Source: Nocardia tengchongensis
GTDB taxonomy: Bacteria; Actinomycetota; Actinomycetes; Mycobacteriales; Mycobacteriaceae
NCBI RefSeq assembly: GCF_018362975.1
Contig: NZ_CP074371.1
Span: forward strand, 5,642,001-5,706,000
DNA: 64,000 nucleotides
Direction of reading: 5' to 3'
A program made the position numbers and the translations under genes. A model generated the notes under the pieces. It saw nothing but the letters and a program-made list of their open reading frames with translations. It made no database searches and was not told the DNA's origin. Shown in pieces: positions 36,439-45,426 of this stretch (position 1 is its first letter; the number at the start of each line of letters is the position of its first letter).

Positions 36439-37166
36439 TGCCGCAGGCCGAATCCCGCACCCCGCGTATCGGATTCGTGCCCTGGCGCGCCGCCGTGGTG
36501 ATCACTGGCGCCGGATCGGTGGCCGTGTGCGCGCTGGCCGTGCTGTTCGCCGCGATTCTCGACAACGTCGTCGACGGTGACGGTGTCACCGTGTGGGATC
36601 GACCCGTGTCGAGTTGGCTTGCCGCGCACCGTGAGCCGGGCGTGACCTCGGTGATGCGCGCGCTGACCGACGCGGGGAACCCGCCGGTGCTGGCCGCGGT
36701 GATGGCGGCCGTCGCGATCGGCACCGCGGCGCGCACCCGCACCCTGTGGCCGATAGCGCTCGGCGCGGCCGCCTACGGCGGCTTCCTGCTGATGGTCGTG
36801 ACCGTGAAGCTGGCGGTGGGCCGGCCACGCCCGCCGCAGCCCGAGCACGTCGTAGCCATCGACGGGTCGTCGTTTCCGTCCGGTCACGCGGCCGGAATCG
36901 CGGTCGTCGCACTGGTGTCGGCGTGGATGGTCGCACTCGAGAGTGAGTGGCCGCGGTGGATCGGTGTCACCGCCTGGGCGGCAGCCGTTCCGCTCGTCGC
37001 CGCCGTGGGGTTCTCCCGCGTCTATCTCGGTGTCCACTATCCCAGCGATATCGTCGCCGGCTGGGCATTGGGTGGGGCCTGGGGCGGAGTTCTGATCGTC
37101 GCCGGCACCACCGTCACGCCGTTGTGGCGAGGAAGCCCGCTCGGACGACGCCGTTGTCGTCCTTGA
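36438..37166 (+). CDS. PAP2-family membrane phosphatase
   Basis: About 242 residues, mostly membrane helices. All three PAP2 phosphatase motifs are present: KLAVGRPRP (K-x6-RP), FPSGHAAG (PSGH) and SRVYLGVHYPSD (SR-x5-H-x3-D). Substrates in this family are phosphatidate, undecaprenyl diphosphate or similar lipid phosphates, and the active site faces outward. The ATG at 36438 overlaps the ATPase stop (TGATG); a GTG at 36435 is an alternative. Translational coupling makes it the third gene of the M50/ATPase operon. Confidence 0.9.
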   Translation: MPQAESRTPRIGFVPWRAAVVITGAGSVAVCALAVLFAAILDNVVDGDGVTVWDRPVSSWLAAHREPGVTSVMRALTDAGNPPVLAAVMAAVAIGTAARTRTLWPIALGAAAYGGFLLMVVTVKLAVGRPRPPQPEHVVAIDGSSFPSGHAAGIAVVALVSAWMVALESEWPRWIGVTAWAAAVPLVAAVGFSRVYLGVHYPSDIVAGWALGGAWGGVLIVAGTTVTPLWRGSPLGRRRCRP

Positions 37167-37413
37167 ACTTCCGATCCTCCGGGTTCGACCCGATACCACG
37201 ATTCCGCGCGCGATGACCCGTGTCACCCAGCATCGAAGATCTGCAGCCCCGATGGCCGAGGCCCTGTCTTTCGTTCCGCGATGGTCGGTCGATCCCGGGA
37301 CCTTGGTTCCGCTGGTCCGCCGCTGTGATGACCGCGGAGACTCCCACGACTTCGCCGGATCGGAAGGCTACGATGCACCCATCGACCGGGGACGACGATG
37401 CGTAGGAGGGGCA

Positions 37414-38419
37414 TTGCGCACTGATCTGACTCTGCTGCACCGGTTTGTGCTCTCCCAACTGACCTCCATGGGATTGGACCGCTCACGCCTGATCCTGGAA
37501 TCCGGTGTGCCGGAGTGGACATTGACCGGCAATGGCGTGCACGTTCCCAGCGAGACCTTCTGGCGTCTGTGGGAGACCGGCGCGCGGATGCTCGACGACC
37601 CTGACGTGGCATTGCGTGTCGCGAGCCGGTATGCGCTCAAAGCGACCGGGCTGTACGACTATCTGTTCACCAGCGCACCGACCCTGGGCGAGGGATTGGC
37701 GACCTGCGGCCCGTATGTCAGCGCGGTCACCACCAATCACAATTTCAACCTCGTCGACGACGACGCCGGACCGACACTGCGGCTGGATATGGTCGACGGC
37801 GCCGACGCCACCCGTGACCACACCCAACTGTGGGGTTTGGCCGCCGTGCTGACCCGGGCTCGCCGCGTCGTCGACGCCCCCTTGGACCCCGTCCGAGTCA
37901 CCGTGCGCCGCAACGCACCTCGCCGCCTCGACGCTTACCGGGAGGTATTCGGTGACGCCACAATCGAATTCGGCGCCGACACCGACGCGATGACCTTCCG
38001 CGCATCCGACCTGGCCCTGCCGCTCACCACCGCCGACCCGGTCCTCGCCGCGGTACTGCAACCCCTGGCGGACGCGCTCCCCCCCGCCCCCGCCCCTGAC
38101 ATCCGCGTGGCCCGAACGGGTCGCGGTGGCAGCGGCCGCCGCCCTCGACGAGGGAGAGGCGTCCTTGGAACGGGTCGCGCGGCGACTCACCACCAGCCCG
38201 CGCACCCTGCAGCGCAGGCTCGCGGAGGCCGGCACGACGTGGCGGCGCGAGCTGGACAGAGCGCGTTCGGCTCGCCTCGGCGCGGCGCAGTCGACCGGTC
38301 CGCTGAGCCGGGCCAAACAGGCGCAGCTGCTGGGGTACGCCGACGAATCCTCCATGCGCCGGGCCGCGCTGCGCTGGGCGGTCGCCAACAGCGCACACCG
38401 CTCGCCGATGCAGCGGTGA
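37414..38419 (+). CDS. AraC-family regulator (OruR/ArgR-like N-domain), frameshifted
   Basis: About 334 residues after removing one extra base. The N-terminal ligand-type domain (LLHRFVLSQLTSMGLDRSRL, YDYLFTSAPTLGEGL) is typical of the 'AraC-type arabinose-binding' group of actinobacterial and OruR-like regulators. The DNA-binding half (SLERVARRLTTSPRTLQRRL, AKQAQLLGYADESSMRRA) lies in another frame from about 38110. The C-rich run near 38080-38095 is the likely site of an extra C. The start is TTG at 37414, four bases after AGGAGG. Upstream codons in the same frame lack a ribosome site. Target genes unknown. Confidence 0.8.
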
Positions 38420-38557
38420 TCGATCGACGGTCGAGGTCGGCCCATCCGGTCGAATAGCTGCCTGTCTGCTCGTCACGGGAGATAGGCTGGACACCGTCGA
38501 AAGTGAGTCGGTCATGTTCGGTATTCGCTGCCATACCGTGAGGATTGCGCGCGGCCG

Positions 38558-41500
38558 ATGATCGACGACGCTGCAAGCCGTACCCCCCGTGACCTGGACC
38601 TGACGGTAGCGGATGAGTTGCGTGCGCTCGGTTTCGAGAACGCTGAAGAGATCGGACGCGGCGGCTTCGGTGTCATCTACCGCTGTCGGCAAGCGGGGTT
38701 GAATCGCACGGTCGCGGTGAAGGTGCTGACCGGAGACCTGGACGAGGAGAGCCGGGCGCGGTTCGTGTGGGAGCAGCAGGCCATGGGCCGGCTGACCGGG
38801 CATCCCAATCTCGTCACCGTGCTGGCCGCGGGAGTCACCAGCGGCGGGCGGCCGTATCTGGCCGTACCGGACTACCCCGGGACTCGCTGGATGCGCGGAT
38901 CCGGCAGCGGGGTCCGCTTCCTGTCGATGAGGTGCTGAAGGTCGGGGCCGGGATCGCCCGGGCGCTCGAAAGCGCGCACCAGTTGGGCATCGTGCACGGC
39001 GATGTGAAGCCGGGCAATATTCTTTTCCCGGAATACGGCGTACCCGCCCTGACCGACTTCGGAATCGCGCACATCCCCGGCAGCTTCGAAACGGCTGCCG
39101 ACACCCTGATGGCGTCACCGGTATTCACCGCGCCGGAAGTCCTCGAGGGCCGCGCTCCCACTCCTGCCGCCGATGTCTACGGGCTCGGCGCAACCTTGTT
39201 CTACGCGCTGACCGAGCATGCGGACTCCGAGTCGCGCAGCGAGCGAGGTGTCGCCGAGTTCGCGCATGTCGGCCGAGGGCCGGATCTGCGCGATCGTGGC
39301 TTCCCCGCCGACGTGTGCGCCGTCGTCGACGCGGCGATGCACCCCGACCCCAAGCAACGGCCTTCCGCAGTGGAACTTGGCGCGACCATCCGGCAGATAC
39401 CGCAACGCGGTCGCCACCCGGGTGGCGGAATGTCAGCCCACAGCGATCCCACCGCCGTCTTCGACCACCTGCCGCAGAACCGTCCGCCGGTCTCGTCGCG
39501 AGCCTCGGGACATGCCCGCAATCTGCTGCCCGAGATGACCAGCTTCATCAACAGGCGCGCCGAGTTGACCGCGCTCAAGCACCAGCTGACCGTATCGAGG
39601 CTGGTGACATTGGCCGGGATGGGCGGCGTGGGCAAGACCCGGCTGGCGCTGCGGGCGGCGTCGGCGGCTCGACGCGATTTCGCCGACGGGGTGTGGGCGA
39701 TCGACCTGGCCGACGTGCGTGACCCCTCGCTGGTGGCTCCGATCGTCGCGGCCACGCTGGGTGTGCGGGCCGATTCGGCTCGGCCGGTGCACGACACACT
39801 GATCGAGTATTTGCGATCCAGGGAAGCCCTGCTCGTCGTCGACAATTGCGAGCAGGTCGCCGAGCCGATGGCCAGGCTGGCCGAGCGGTTGCTGTCGGCC
39901 TGCCCGGGAGTACGGATGCTGGTCACCAGCCGCGAACCGCTCGATATCGGCGGCGAAGTGGTACAGCGACTGCTGCCGCTGAGCGTTCCGGCCGCCGGCC
40001 GCGAGCCGACGCTGCGACAGCTGCGCAAATACGATGCGGTGACGTTGTTCGCCGATCGCGCCGGCACGGTCGTGCCCGGCTTCGAGTTGACCGAGGAGAA
40101 CAAGGCCGCGGTGGCCGGGATCTGCGCCCGGTTGGACGGTCTGCCCCTGGCGATCGAACTCGCGGCGGCTCGGATGCGCACGATGTCGCCGGATCAGATT
40201 CTGCAGCGGCTCACCGACCGGTTTGCCTTGCTCACTCGGGGCCACCGCACCGCGCCGACTCGGCAGCAGGCCCTGCGGTGGTGCATCGACTGGAGCTACG
40301 AGCTCTGCACCCCGGCCGAGCAGCGGCTGTGGGCCCGGCTGTCGGTGTTCACCGGTGGTTTCGAACTCGAAGCCGTCGAAGCGGTGTGCGGCGCCGACGC
40401 CGAGGCGGAGGAGCTGCTCGACGTGCTGTCCTGGCTCGTCGACAAATCGGTGGTGATCAGAGAGGAACCCAACGGCGCTGTCCGCTTCCGGATGCTCGAC
40501 ACCGTCCGGGAGTACGGGCAGGACAAGCTGCGGGAGGCCGGTGCGGACGAGGAGCTGCGGCGCCGGCACCGGGATTGGTACCGGCGGCTGGTGCTCGACG
40601 CCGAGGCGGACTGGATCAGCGACCGGCAATGCGACTGGATGGCCCGGCTCGACCGCGAGCAGGGCAATGTCCGTGCGGCGCTCGAATTCGGCCTGTCCGA
40701 CCCGACCGAGCAGTCGGCCGAAGCGGCATTGCGCATCAGCGCCGCCTCCCTCACGTTCTGGAGCTTCCGCGGGTTGTTCGGTGAAGGCCGCCGCTGGCTC
40801 CACCGCGCCCTGGCCCATCCGTGCGCACATTCGACAACCGACCGGGTCCGGGCACTGCACGCCAGCGTATTCATGGCCACGCGGCAATGGGATCTCGAGA
40901 CGGCAGCCGATCTGCTCGCGCAGGGGCGGGTGCTCGCCGAGCGCGAACCCACACCCATGAATCAAGCCTTGATCGCCTACGCGGAGGGAGATCTGGCGCT
41001 CTATCGCGACGAGCCCCCGCGCGCGGTGTCGTGTATCAATCGAGCCATCGAGGTGCTGAGCTCCGAACCGCGTTCATGTCTGCACGTCTCCGCGCTGCTG
41101 CTGCTCGGCGTGGCGTACGCGCAGCAGGGCGACGCCGAGCGCGCCGCCGAATGCCATCAGCGGATCCTGTCCATCACCGAGGAGTGCGGCGAATCGCTGT
41201 TCCGGTCCACTGCGCTGGGGATGACCGCGATCGCGGCATACGGGCACGGTGAGAGCGCCCGTGCACAGGATCTGCTGCGAGAATCGCTGCGGCTCAACCG
41301 GCAAGCGCGCAGCCTGCTCGTCGCGGCGCTCGACCTCGAAGTGCTGGCCTGGGTCGCGGCCGGCACCGACGACCAGCGAGCCGCCGTGCTGATGGGCGCG
41401 GCGGCGAACATGATGCGAACCGCCCCCGGCGTGGCCATCTACTTCCCCCAGATGGTCGAAGCCCACCTCGACTGCGAGCGGGTGGTGCGTGGCGCGCTCG

Positions 41501-41811
41501 GTGCCGCCCGCTTCGACGCGGCATGGCGACGCGGGCGGGAGATGCGCGTCAATGCCGCGGTCGCCTACGCCCTCGACGAAGAACAGCCGGCCGACGCACC
41601 CGGCGCCGGCACGACGACGTTGACCAAACGGGAACGCCAGGTGGCGGACCTCGTCGCCGAAGGGCTCACGAACAAGCAGATCGCGACCCAGCTGGTGATC
41701 GCCCTGCGCACCGTGGACGCGCACGTCGAACACATCCTGGCCAAGCTCGGGTTCAACTCTCGCGCCCAGATCGCGGCGTGGATCGTGGATGCGGCTCAGC
41801 CCGAGCGCTGA
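38558..41811 (+). CDS. PknK-like Ser/Thr kinase - NB-ARC/TPR - LuxR HTH regulator, frameshifted
   Basis: About 1,084 residues after restoring one C at CCCC 38875-38879. The N-terminal kinase has GRGGFGVIYRC (glycine loop), TVAVKVL (Lys), HGDVKPGNILF (catalytic loop, HGD in place of HRD), TDFGIAH and APEVLEG. Next comes a STAND-type ATPase with P-loop GMGGVGKTRLAL, LLVVDNCEQV (Walker B) and GLPLAIELAAAR, then helical TPR-like repeats. The C-terminal LuxR/GerE HTH is LTKRERQVADLVAEGLTNK onward. The plan resembles PknK of mycobacteria: a kinase joined to a MalT/STAND transcription regulator. The ATG at 38558 has a poor ribosome site. Confidence 0.88.
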
Positions 41812-41940
41812 ACGCGTGCCTTCGCGTTCCGAAGCAAAAATAGGTATGCCCAGTGGCCATTCCACCGTCGTGTAAGTAGTCCGTACCGACGATGCTGGAA
41901 ACCGAAATCCACCAGCACCGGTCCACGGAGGTTCGGTTCC

Positions 41941-42354
41941 ATGTCCCTACCGACTGCCACGCTCGCAGCGGATGTCAGCGACAACAGCGCACAGTGTGCC
42001 GACGACATGTTCGCAATCCGGCGATGCGCCGCCTGCGACAAGTTGTTCGGGCCGTTGATCGCCGCCTGTTCGGCCTGCGCGTCCGACGATCTCGAGTGGG
42101 TGCCCTCGTCCGGGGCCGGTTCGATCGTGTCCTCGCGGCGGGTGCATCGCGCGGGTGATCCGCATGGCTTGTCGACGCCGTTGATCATCGCCATCGTCGA
42201 ACTCGACGAGGGGCCGTGGGTCTACACCTGCCTCGAAGGTGAGGTGCCGCTGATCGGCATCGGGCCGGTGCGGGTGCGCTTCCGGCCGAGTCCCCGTCGG
42301 GACGGATTTCCTGTCTTCGAAGTCGCCGACCGTGGGAACCGGATGTTTCGATGA
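41941..42354 (+). CDS. DUF35-like zinc-ribbon/OB-fold protein
   Basis: 137 residues. A rubredoxin-like zinc ribbon has cysteines at 29, 32, 43 and 46 (RRCAACDKLFG, AACSACAS). It is followed by a beta-rich OB-fold region (GAGSIVSSRRVHRA, LIIAIVELDEGPWVYT, IGPVRVRFRP), the plan of DUF35/ChsH2-type partners of thiolases and acyl-CoA enzymes. No thiolase is adjacent, so the partner is unknown. The ATG carries a GGAGG-like stretch upstream. The stop overlaps the next gene by four bases. Confidence 0.75.
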   Translation: MSLPTATLAADVSDNSAQCADDMFAIRRCAACDKLFGPLIAACSACASDDLEWVPSSGAGSIVSSRRVHRAGDPHGLSTPLIIAIVELDEGPWVYTCLEGEVPLIGIGPVRVRFRPSPRRDGFPVFEVADRGNRMFR

Positions 42355-42674
42355 CCGCGTTGTTGCCGCTCGCGTACGGATACGTGCGCGACGATCTGTT
42401 GAGCAACCGCGACCCGAGAGTCTGCGACAAGATACTGCGAGCCGCCGCCAAATCACTCGGGTACGCGCTCGGCACGGTATTCCACGAGCGGGGAGCGGAG
42501 GGCACGACGCTCCCCCCGGTGTTCATCGACCTGGTCCAGGAATGCCGGCGGGCCAGAGCCTGCACCGTGCTGACGCTCCCCGGACACCTGTCGGGCGCGT
42601 CCGTGTGCCATCGAGTCCTGCTCGCGATCCTCGAGGCGCGAGCCGAAGCCGCAATCCAGGAGGTTCGCCCTTGA
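42351..42674 (+). CDS. Small recombinase/resolvase-fold protein
   Basis: 107 residues. LPLAYGYVRDD, then a helix, GYALGTVFHE, and FIDLVQECRRARACTVLTLP follow the strand-helix order of the serine-recombinase catalytic fold. The active-site serine and conserved arginines are not evident, so it is probably not a recombinase. Similar short 'AYGYxR' proteins occur as stand-alone genes in actinobacteria. The start codon overlaps the stop of the DUF35-like gene (ATGA), which implies coupled translation. Confidence 0.6.
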   Translation: MTALLPLAYGYVRDDLLSNRDPRVCDKILRAAAKSLGYALGTVFHERGAEGTTLPPVFIDLVQECRRARACTVLTLPGHLSGASVCHRVLLAILEARAEAAIQEVRP

Positions 42675-42775
42675 GCACCGTCTCCACGCCGTCGATGCCG
42701 GTCGTGCTGCTGTTGATCGCCGGTACCGAGTCCTTCAGATCAGCGAAGCGGCCTACTACCGGTCGCGCACCCGGA

Positions 42776-43204
42776 TCAGAAGCCGAGACCGGTATGGATT
42801 CGATCGAGCAGTTCGACGGTCCGGAAGGGTTTAGGCAGATACCCCGACGCGCCCGCATCGATCGCGAGGCCGACGAGGTCGGGATCGGTTTCGGTGGACA
42901 CGATCAGGATCGGCACCGATGAGGTTGCCCGCAGGCGCAGGCAGAACTCGGGTCCGGAAAGGTCCGGCAGTATCAGATCCATCAGCACCAGATCCGGCTT
43001 CCAGCTGCCGACGGTGGTGAGCGCCTGGGTGGCCGTCGAGACATGCAGGGCGTCATAACCGGCCGCGGTCAAGACCAACTGTTCCATCTCGGCGGTCGCG
43101 GGATGCTGTTCGACGATCAGCACTCGCGCTGCCGGATGAGTCGAATCCCGTACACCGATCAGCGGTCGGCTGGCTCTGATTGTCGAGAGTTGATGAAGAT
43201 TCAT
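42776..43204 (-). CDS. Single-domain response regulator (receiver only)
   Basis: About 142 residues, one CheY-like receiver and no output domain. Phospho-acceptor Asp76 is in VLMDLILPD, the switch Thr/Ser in LIVSTE and Lys125 in LPKPF. The acidic pocket normally reads DD or ED but here reads VEQHP, so one magnesium ligand is Gln. About 25 residues precede the domain. I chose the ATG at 43204 with AAGGGA upstream; longer starts exist. No histidine kinase is adjacent. Confidence 0.82.
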   Translation of the reverse strand: MNLHQLSTIRASRPLIGVRDSTHPAARVLIVEQHPATAEMEQLVLTAAGYDALHVSTATQALTTVGSWKPDLVLMDLILPDLSGPEFCLRLRATSSVPILIVSTETDPDLVGLAIDAGASGYLPKPFRTVELLDRIHTGLGF

Positions 43205-43512
43205 GGGCGTGTCCCTTGCTGACCGGATCCCCCGACCCGGTGTGACCGCCCTCACCATCCGGGGCGGACCTCGACGCTAAGCCGAACAGCAACTAATCAG
43301 CAATACCTGCAGGCTATGGAATGTCCGATTCATCACGATCGTCACGTTCCCGTGATCTCAGGGGTCGATCGTCCGCTGCACCGTGATCAAATCGAGAGCA
43401 AACAGCCACATGGAGTTCACCGGGGCCACGATCCCACCTCGTCACCGCGCTGGTGATCACGCGGCAACCTCCCGTTATCGAGGTTCCGGTCCGAGTTCGC
43501 GCAGGGTGAGGC

Positions 43513-43995
43513 TCAGAGCTTGTAGCCGATGGCGCGGAGCAGTTGATGCCGATCAGCCCGGTCGGTCTCGGTTTCGATCCCGAGGGGCGGCGCACCGTCG
43601 ACGACGCCGATGATGCCGCGCCCGAGCGATGTCTCGGCGATGAGGACCTCGACGGGGTTGGCGGTGGCACAGAAGATGGCGCAGAGCTCGGGGATGTGGC
43701 GGATCGCGTTGAGAACGTTGACGGGGTAGCCGTCGCGGAGGAAGACGACGAAGCAGTGGCCGGCGGCCAGCGCTGTCGCGTTCTTGGTGGCGAGGTCGAC
43801 CAGGCTGTCGTCGTTACCCGACCAGCGGATCAGGCGGGGGCCGGAGGCTTCGCAGAAGGCCAGCCCGAAGCGGAGTTGCGGGCCGGTGCCGACGAGGGCT
43901 TCGTGGAGGTCCTCGACGGTCTTGATGAAGTGGGATTGCCCGATGATGACATTGAGCTCATCGGGATTCTCGATGGGCACCGCTGTCAGTTCCAT
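43513..43995 (-). CDS. Adenosine-specific kinase family protein
   Basis: 160 residues matching the small 'adenosine specific kinase' family (PF04008): NVIIGQSHFIKTVEDLHEAL, FGLAFCEASGPRLIRW, AAGHCFVVFLRDGYPVNVLN, CATANPVEVL and GRGIIGVVDG in the expected order and at normal length. The family was named from archaeal structures; its physiological reaction is poorly known. I chose the ATG at 43995 with GAGGGA upstream. It stands alone between a receiver protein and a small membrane protein. Confidence 0.9.
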   Translation of the reverse strand: MELTAVPIENPDELNVIIGQSHFIKTVEDLHEALVGTGPQLRFGLAFCEASGPRLIRWSGNDDSLVDLATKNATALAAGHCFVVFLRDGYPVNVLNAIRHIPELCAIFCATANPVEVLIAETSLGRGIIGVVDGAPPLGIETETDRADRHQLLRAIGYKL

Positions 43996-44202
43996 GGGGC
44001 TATCGTCCCTCGTCACGCTGCCGGGGAACAAGCTCGGGGAGCTTTCGGCGCGGCTTTCGGTGCGCCCCGTCACGACGTGCCCGCCCTCATCGATCGGTGT
44101 GATGCTCCGCGGGGCCCCGGAAAGTGAGGGCTCCCGCCCGCCGACGCGAAGGCCGTCCACGACGTAATGTTCGAAAACACTTACAGCGGAACGGATCACG
44201 TC

Positions 44203-44613
44203 ATGGACACCCCACCACCGCAGCCCACCGATGATGACTACTGGAAGCCGCAGGCGCCCGGCGCGATTCCCCCGCCGCCACCTGAATACCTCCGGGGCAG
44301 TGGCGAATACATCCCGCAATTCGACTATCCCGAGCAGCCGGTGCGGCCCGCGCCACCGGCGCCGCGCTACCAGCCCTATGCCCACATTCCGGCGAGCCCG
44401 CCACCGGAGGGCAAGGGGCTGGCGGTCACGGCCCTGATCTTCGCTGTGCTGTCACTCGGGGTGCCGTGTCTGTTCGGTTGGGCCGGGATTTTCCTCGGGC
44501 TCACGGCCGCGAAAAAGGGACATCCGCTCGGCAAGGTGGCGATCTGGACGTCCATCGTCTGCATGTTCATCGGGTTCGTGCTGGCAGCGCTGGCGAACAA
44601 GTACTGGCTGTAA
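44203..44613 (+). CDS. Proline-rich DUF4190-like membrane protein
   Basis: About 136 residues. The first 75 are proline-rich and likely disordered (PPPPPEYLRGSGEY, PAPPAPRYQPY). Two membrane helices follow (LAVTALIFAVLSLGVPCLF, VAIWTSIVCMFIGFVLAAL) with a short GLTAAKKGHPLG loop, the layout of DUF4190-type small membrane proteins. The ATG at 44203 (MDTPPPQP) is chosen; an in-frame ATG at 44167 is possible. Function unknown. Confidence 0.7.
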   Translation: MDTPPPQPTDDDYWKPQAPGAIPPPPPEYLRGSGEYIPQFDYPEQPVRPAPPAPRYQPYAHIPASPPPEGKGLAVTALIFAVLSLGVPCLFGWAGIFLGLTAAKKGHPLGKVAIWTSIVCMFIGFVLAALANKYWL

Positions 44614-44686
44614 CGAAGGCGTTTCCGGGCTGGGCGAGACCGATGCGTTCATCCACCATCGTTCTGCCATTCCGCCGCCCACTGCG

Positions 44687-44989
44687 TCAGCGGTGCGAGC
44701 CGCTCGACGAGGGTGCGCCCGCGGGGGTCAGCCGGTATCCCTCCGCATGTTCGACCAGGCGTGCCTCGGTGAGCTCGGACAGCCGGCGGGTCAGCACGCT
44801 CGAGGAGAGGTCGCCGCACGCGGTGCGCAGTTCACGGAAGGTGAGTGGGCCCGGGGCCCGGTCGAGTTCCCAGATCACCCGCAGCACCCAGCGCCGCCCG
44901 AGCAGATCGAACAGGGCCATGATGGGGCGCCCGGTGGTCGATCCGCGCACCGGGCGTCCCGGGCGTGGCGGTTCGGCCGCCACGCTCAC
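44687..44989 (-). CDS. HxlR-like winged-helix regulator
   Basis: About 100 residues. MALFDLLGRRWVLRVIWEL, PLTFRELRTACGDLSSSVLTRRL and LVEHAEGYRLTPAG follow the HxlR wing-helix order. The N-terminal cysteine of HxlR proteins is absent, so this is an atypical member. The GTG start at 44989 overlaps the SnoaL-like gene's stop (GTGA), so both are translated together and share the palindrome upstream of that gene. Confidence 0.75.
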   Translation of the reverse strand: MSVAAEPPRPGRPVRGSTTGRPIMALFDLLGRRWVLRVIWELDRAPGPLTFRELRTACGDLSSSVLTRRLSELTEARLVEHAEGYRLTPAGAPSSSGSHR

Positions 44990-45369
44990 GCCTCTTGCGG
45001 CGGCGGTGAATCTTCCAGTCGCCGTGCCATTTCCGCGATGGCCGCGCGCAGTGCCCGATATGGCCGGAGGAACAATGTCACGTGGGTCAGGCTGCCGGTC
45101 TCGGAGAGCTCTTCCCGCAGCACCCCCTCGAGTTCCTGGTCGGCGAAACGGGCGGTGAAGGCGAACACCCCCTGCTGCCCGTCGGTCCACTGCCGGGTCT
45201 GGTGCACCGAGTCGAGCACCGTCGCGATCGTGGCCAGCAAGTGTGCCGCGCGAGCCCGGCCGTGATAGTCGGCAACTGGGCTCGAGAAGGTCGCCTCCTC
45301 GGCGAGCAAGGCCGGCAGTTGTGTGGCGTCTTTCGATTGCCACACCTGCAGTATGCGACTTTCGATCAT
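44986..45369 (-). CDS. SnoaL-like/NTF2-fold protein
   Basis: 127 residues with the cone-shaped NTF2 pattern of small polyketide-cyclase-like proteins: VWQSKDATQLPALLAEEATF, then FSSPVADYHGRARAAHLL, and later strands AFTARFADQELEGVL and SLTHVTLFLRPY. Catalytic role unknown. The ATG at 45369 is embedded in a perfect palindrome, and the stop overlaps the following regulator gene, so the pair is an autoregulated unit. Confidence 0.7.
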   Translation of the reverse strand: MIESRILQVWQSKDATQLPALLAEEATFSSPVADYHGRARAAHLLATIATVLDSVHQTRQWTDGQQGVFAFTARFADQELEGVLREELSETGSLTHVTLFLRPYRALRAAIAEMARRLEDSPPPQEA

Positions 45370-45387
45370 GCCTCTATTTTAGAGGCA
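45369..45387. promoter_or_regulatory. 19-bp palindrome at the start codon of the SnoaL-like/HxlR-like unit
   Basis: TGCCTCTATTTTAGAGGCA has perfect 8-bp arms around TTT. It begins on the start codon of the SnoaL-like gene and lies in the 57-bp gap to the divergent methyltransferase. It is a likely operator for the coupled HxlR-like protein and could control both directions. Confidence 0.65.
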
Positions 45388-45426
45388 GACTGGGGTTCGG
45401 ACCAGCCCCGGCGTAGCTTCTCGAGT

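Noticed and set aside
42351..42674. Active serine recombinase marking a mobile element
   Set aside because: Too short, with no catalytic Ser/Arg set, no inverted ends and no att-like repeats nearby.
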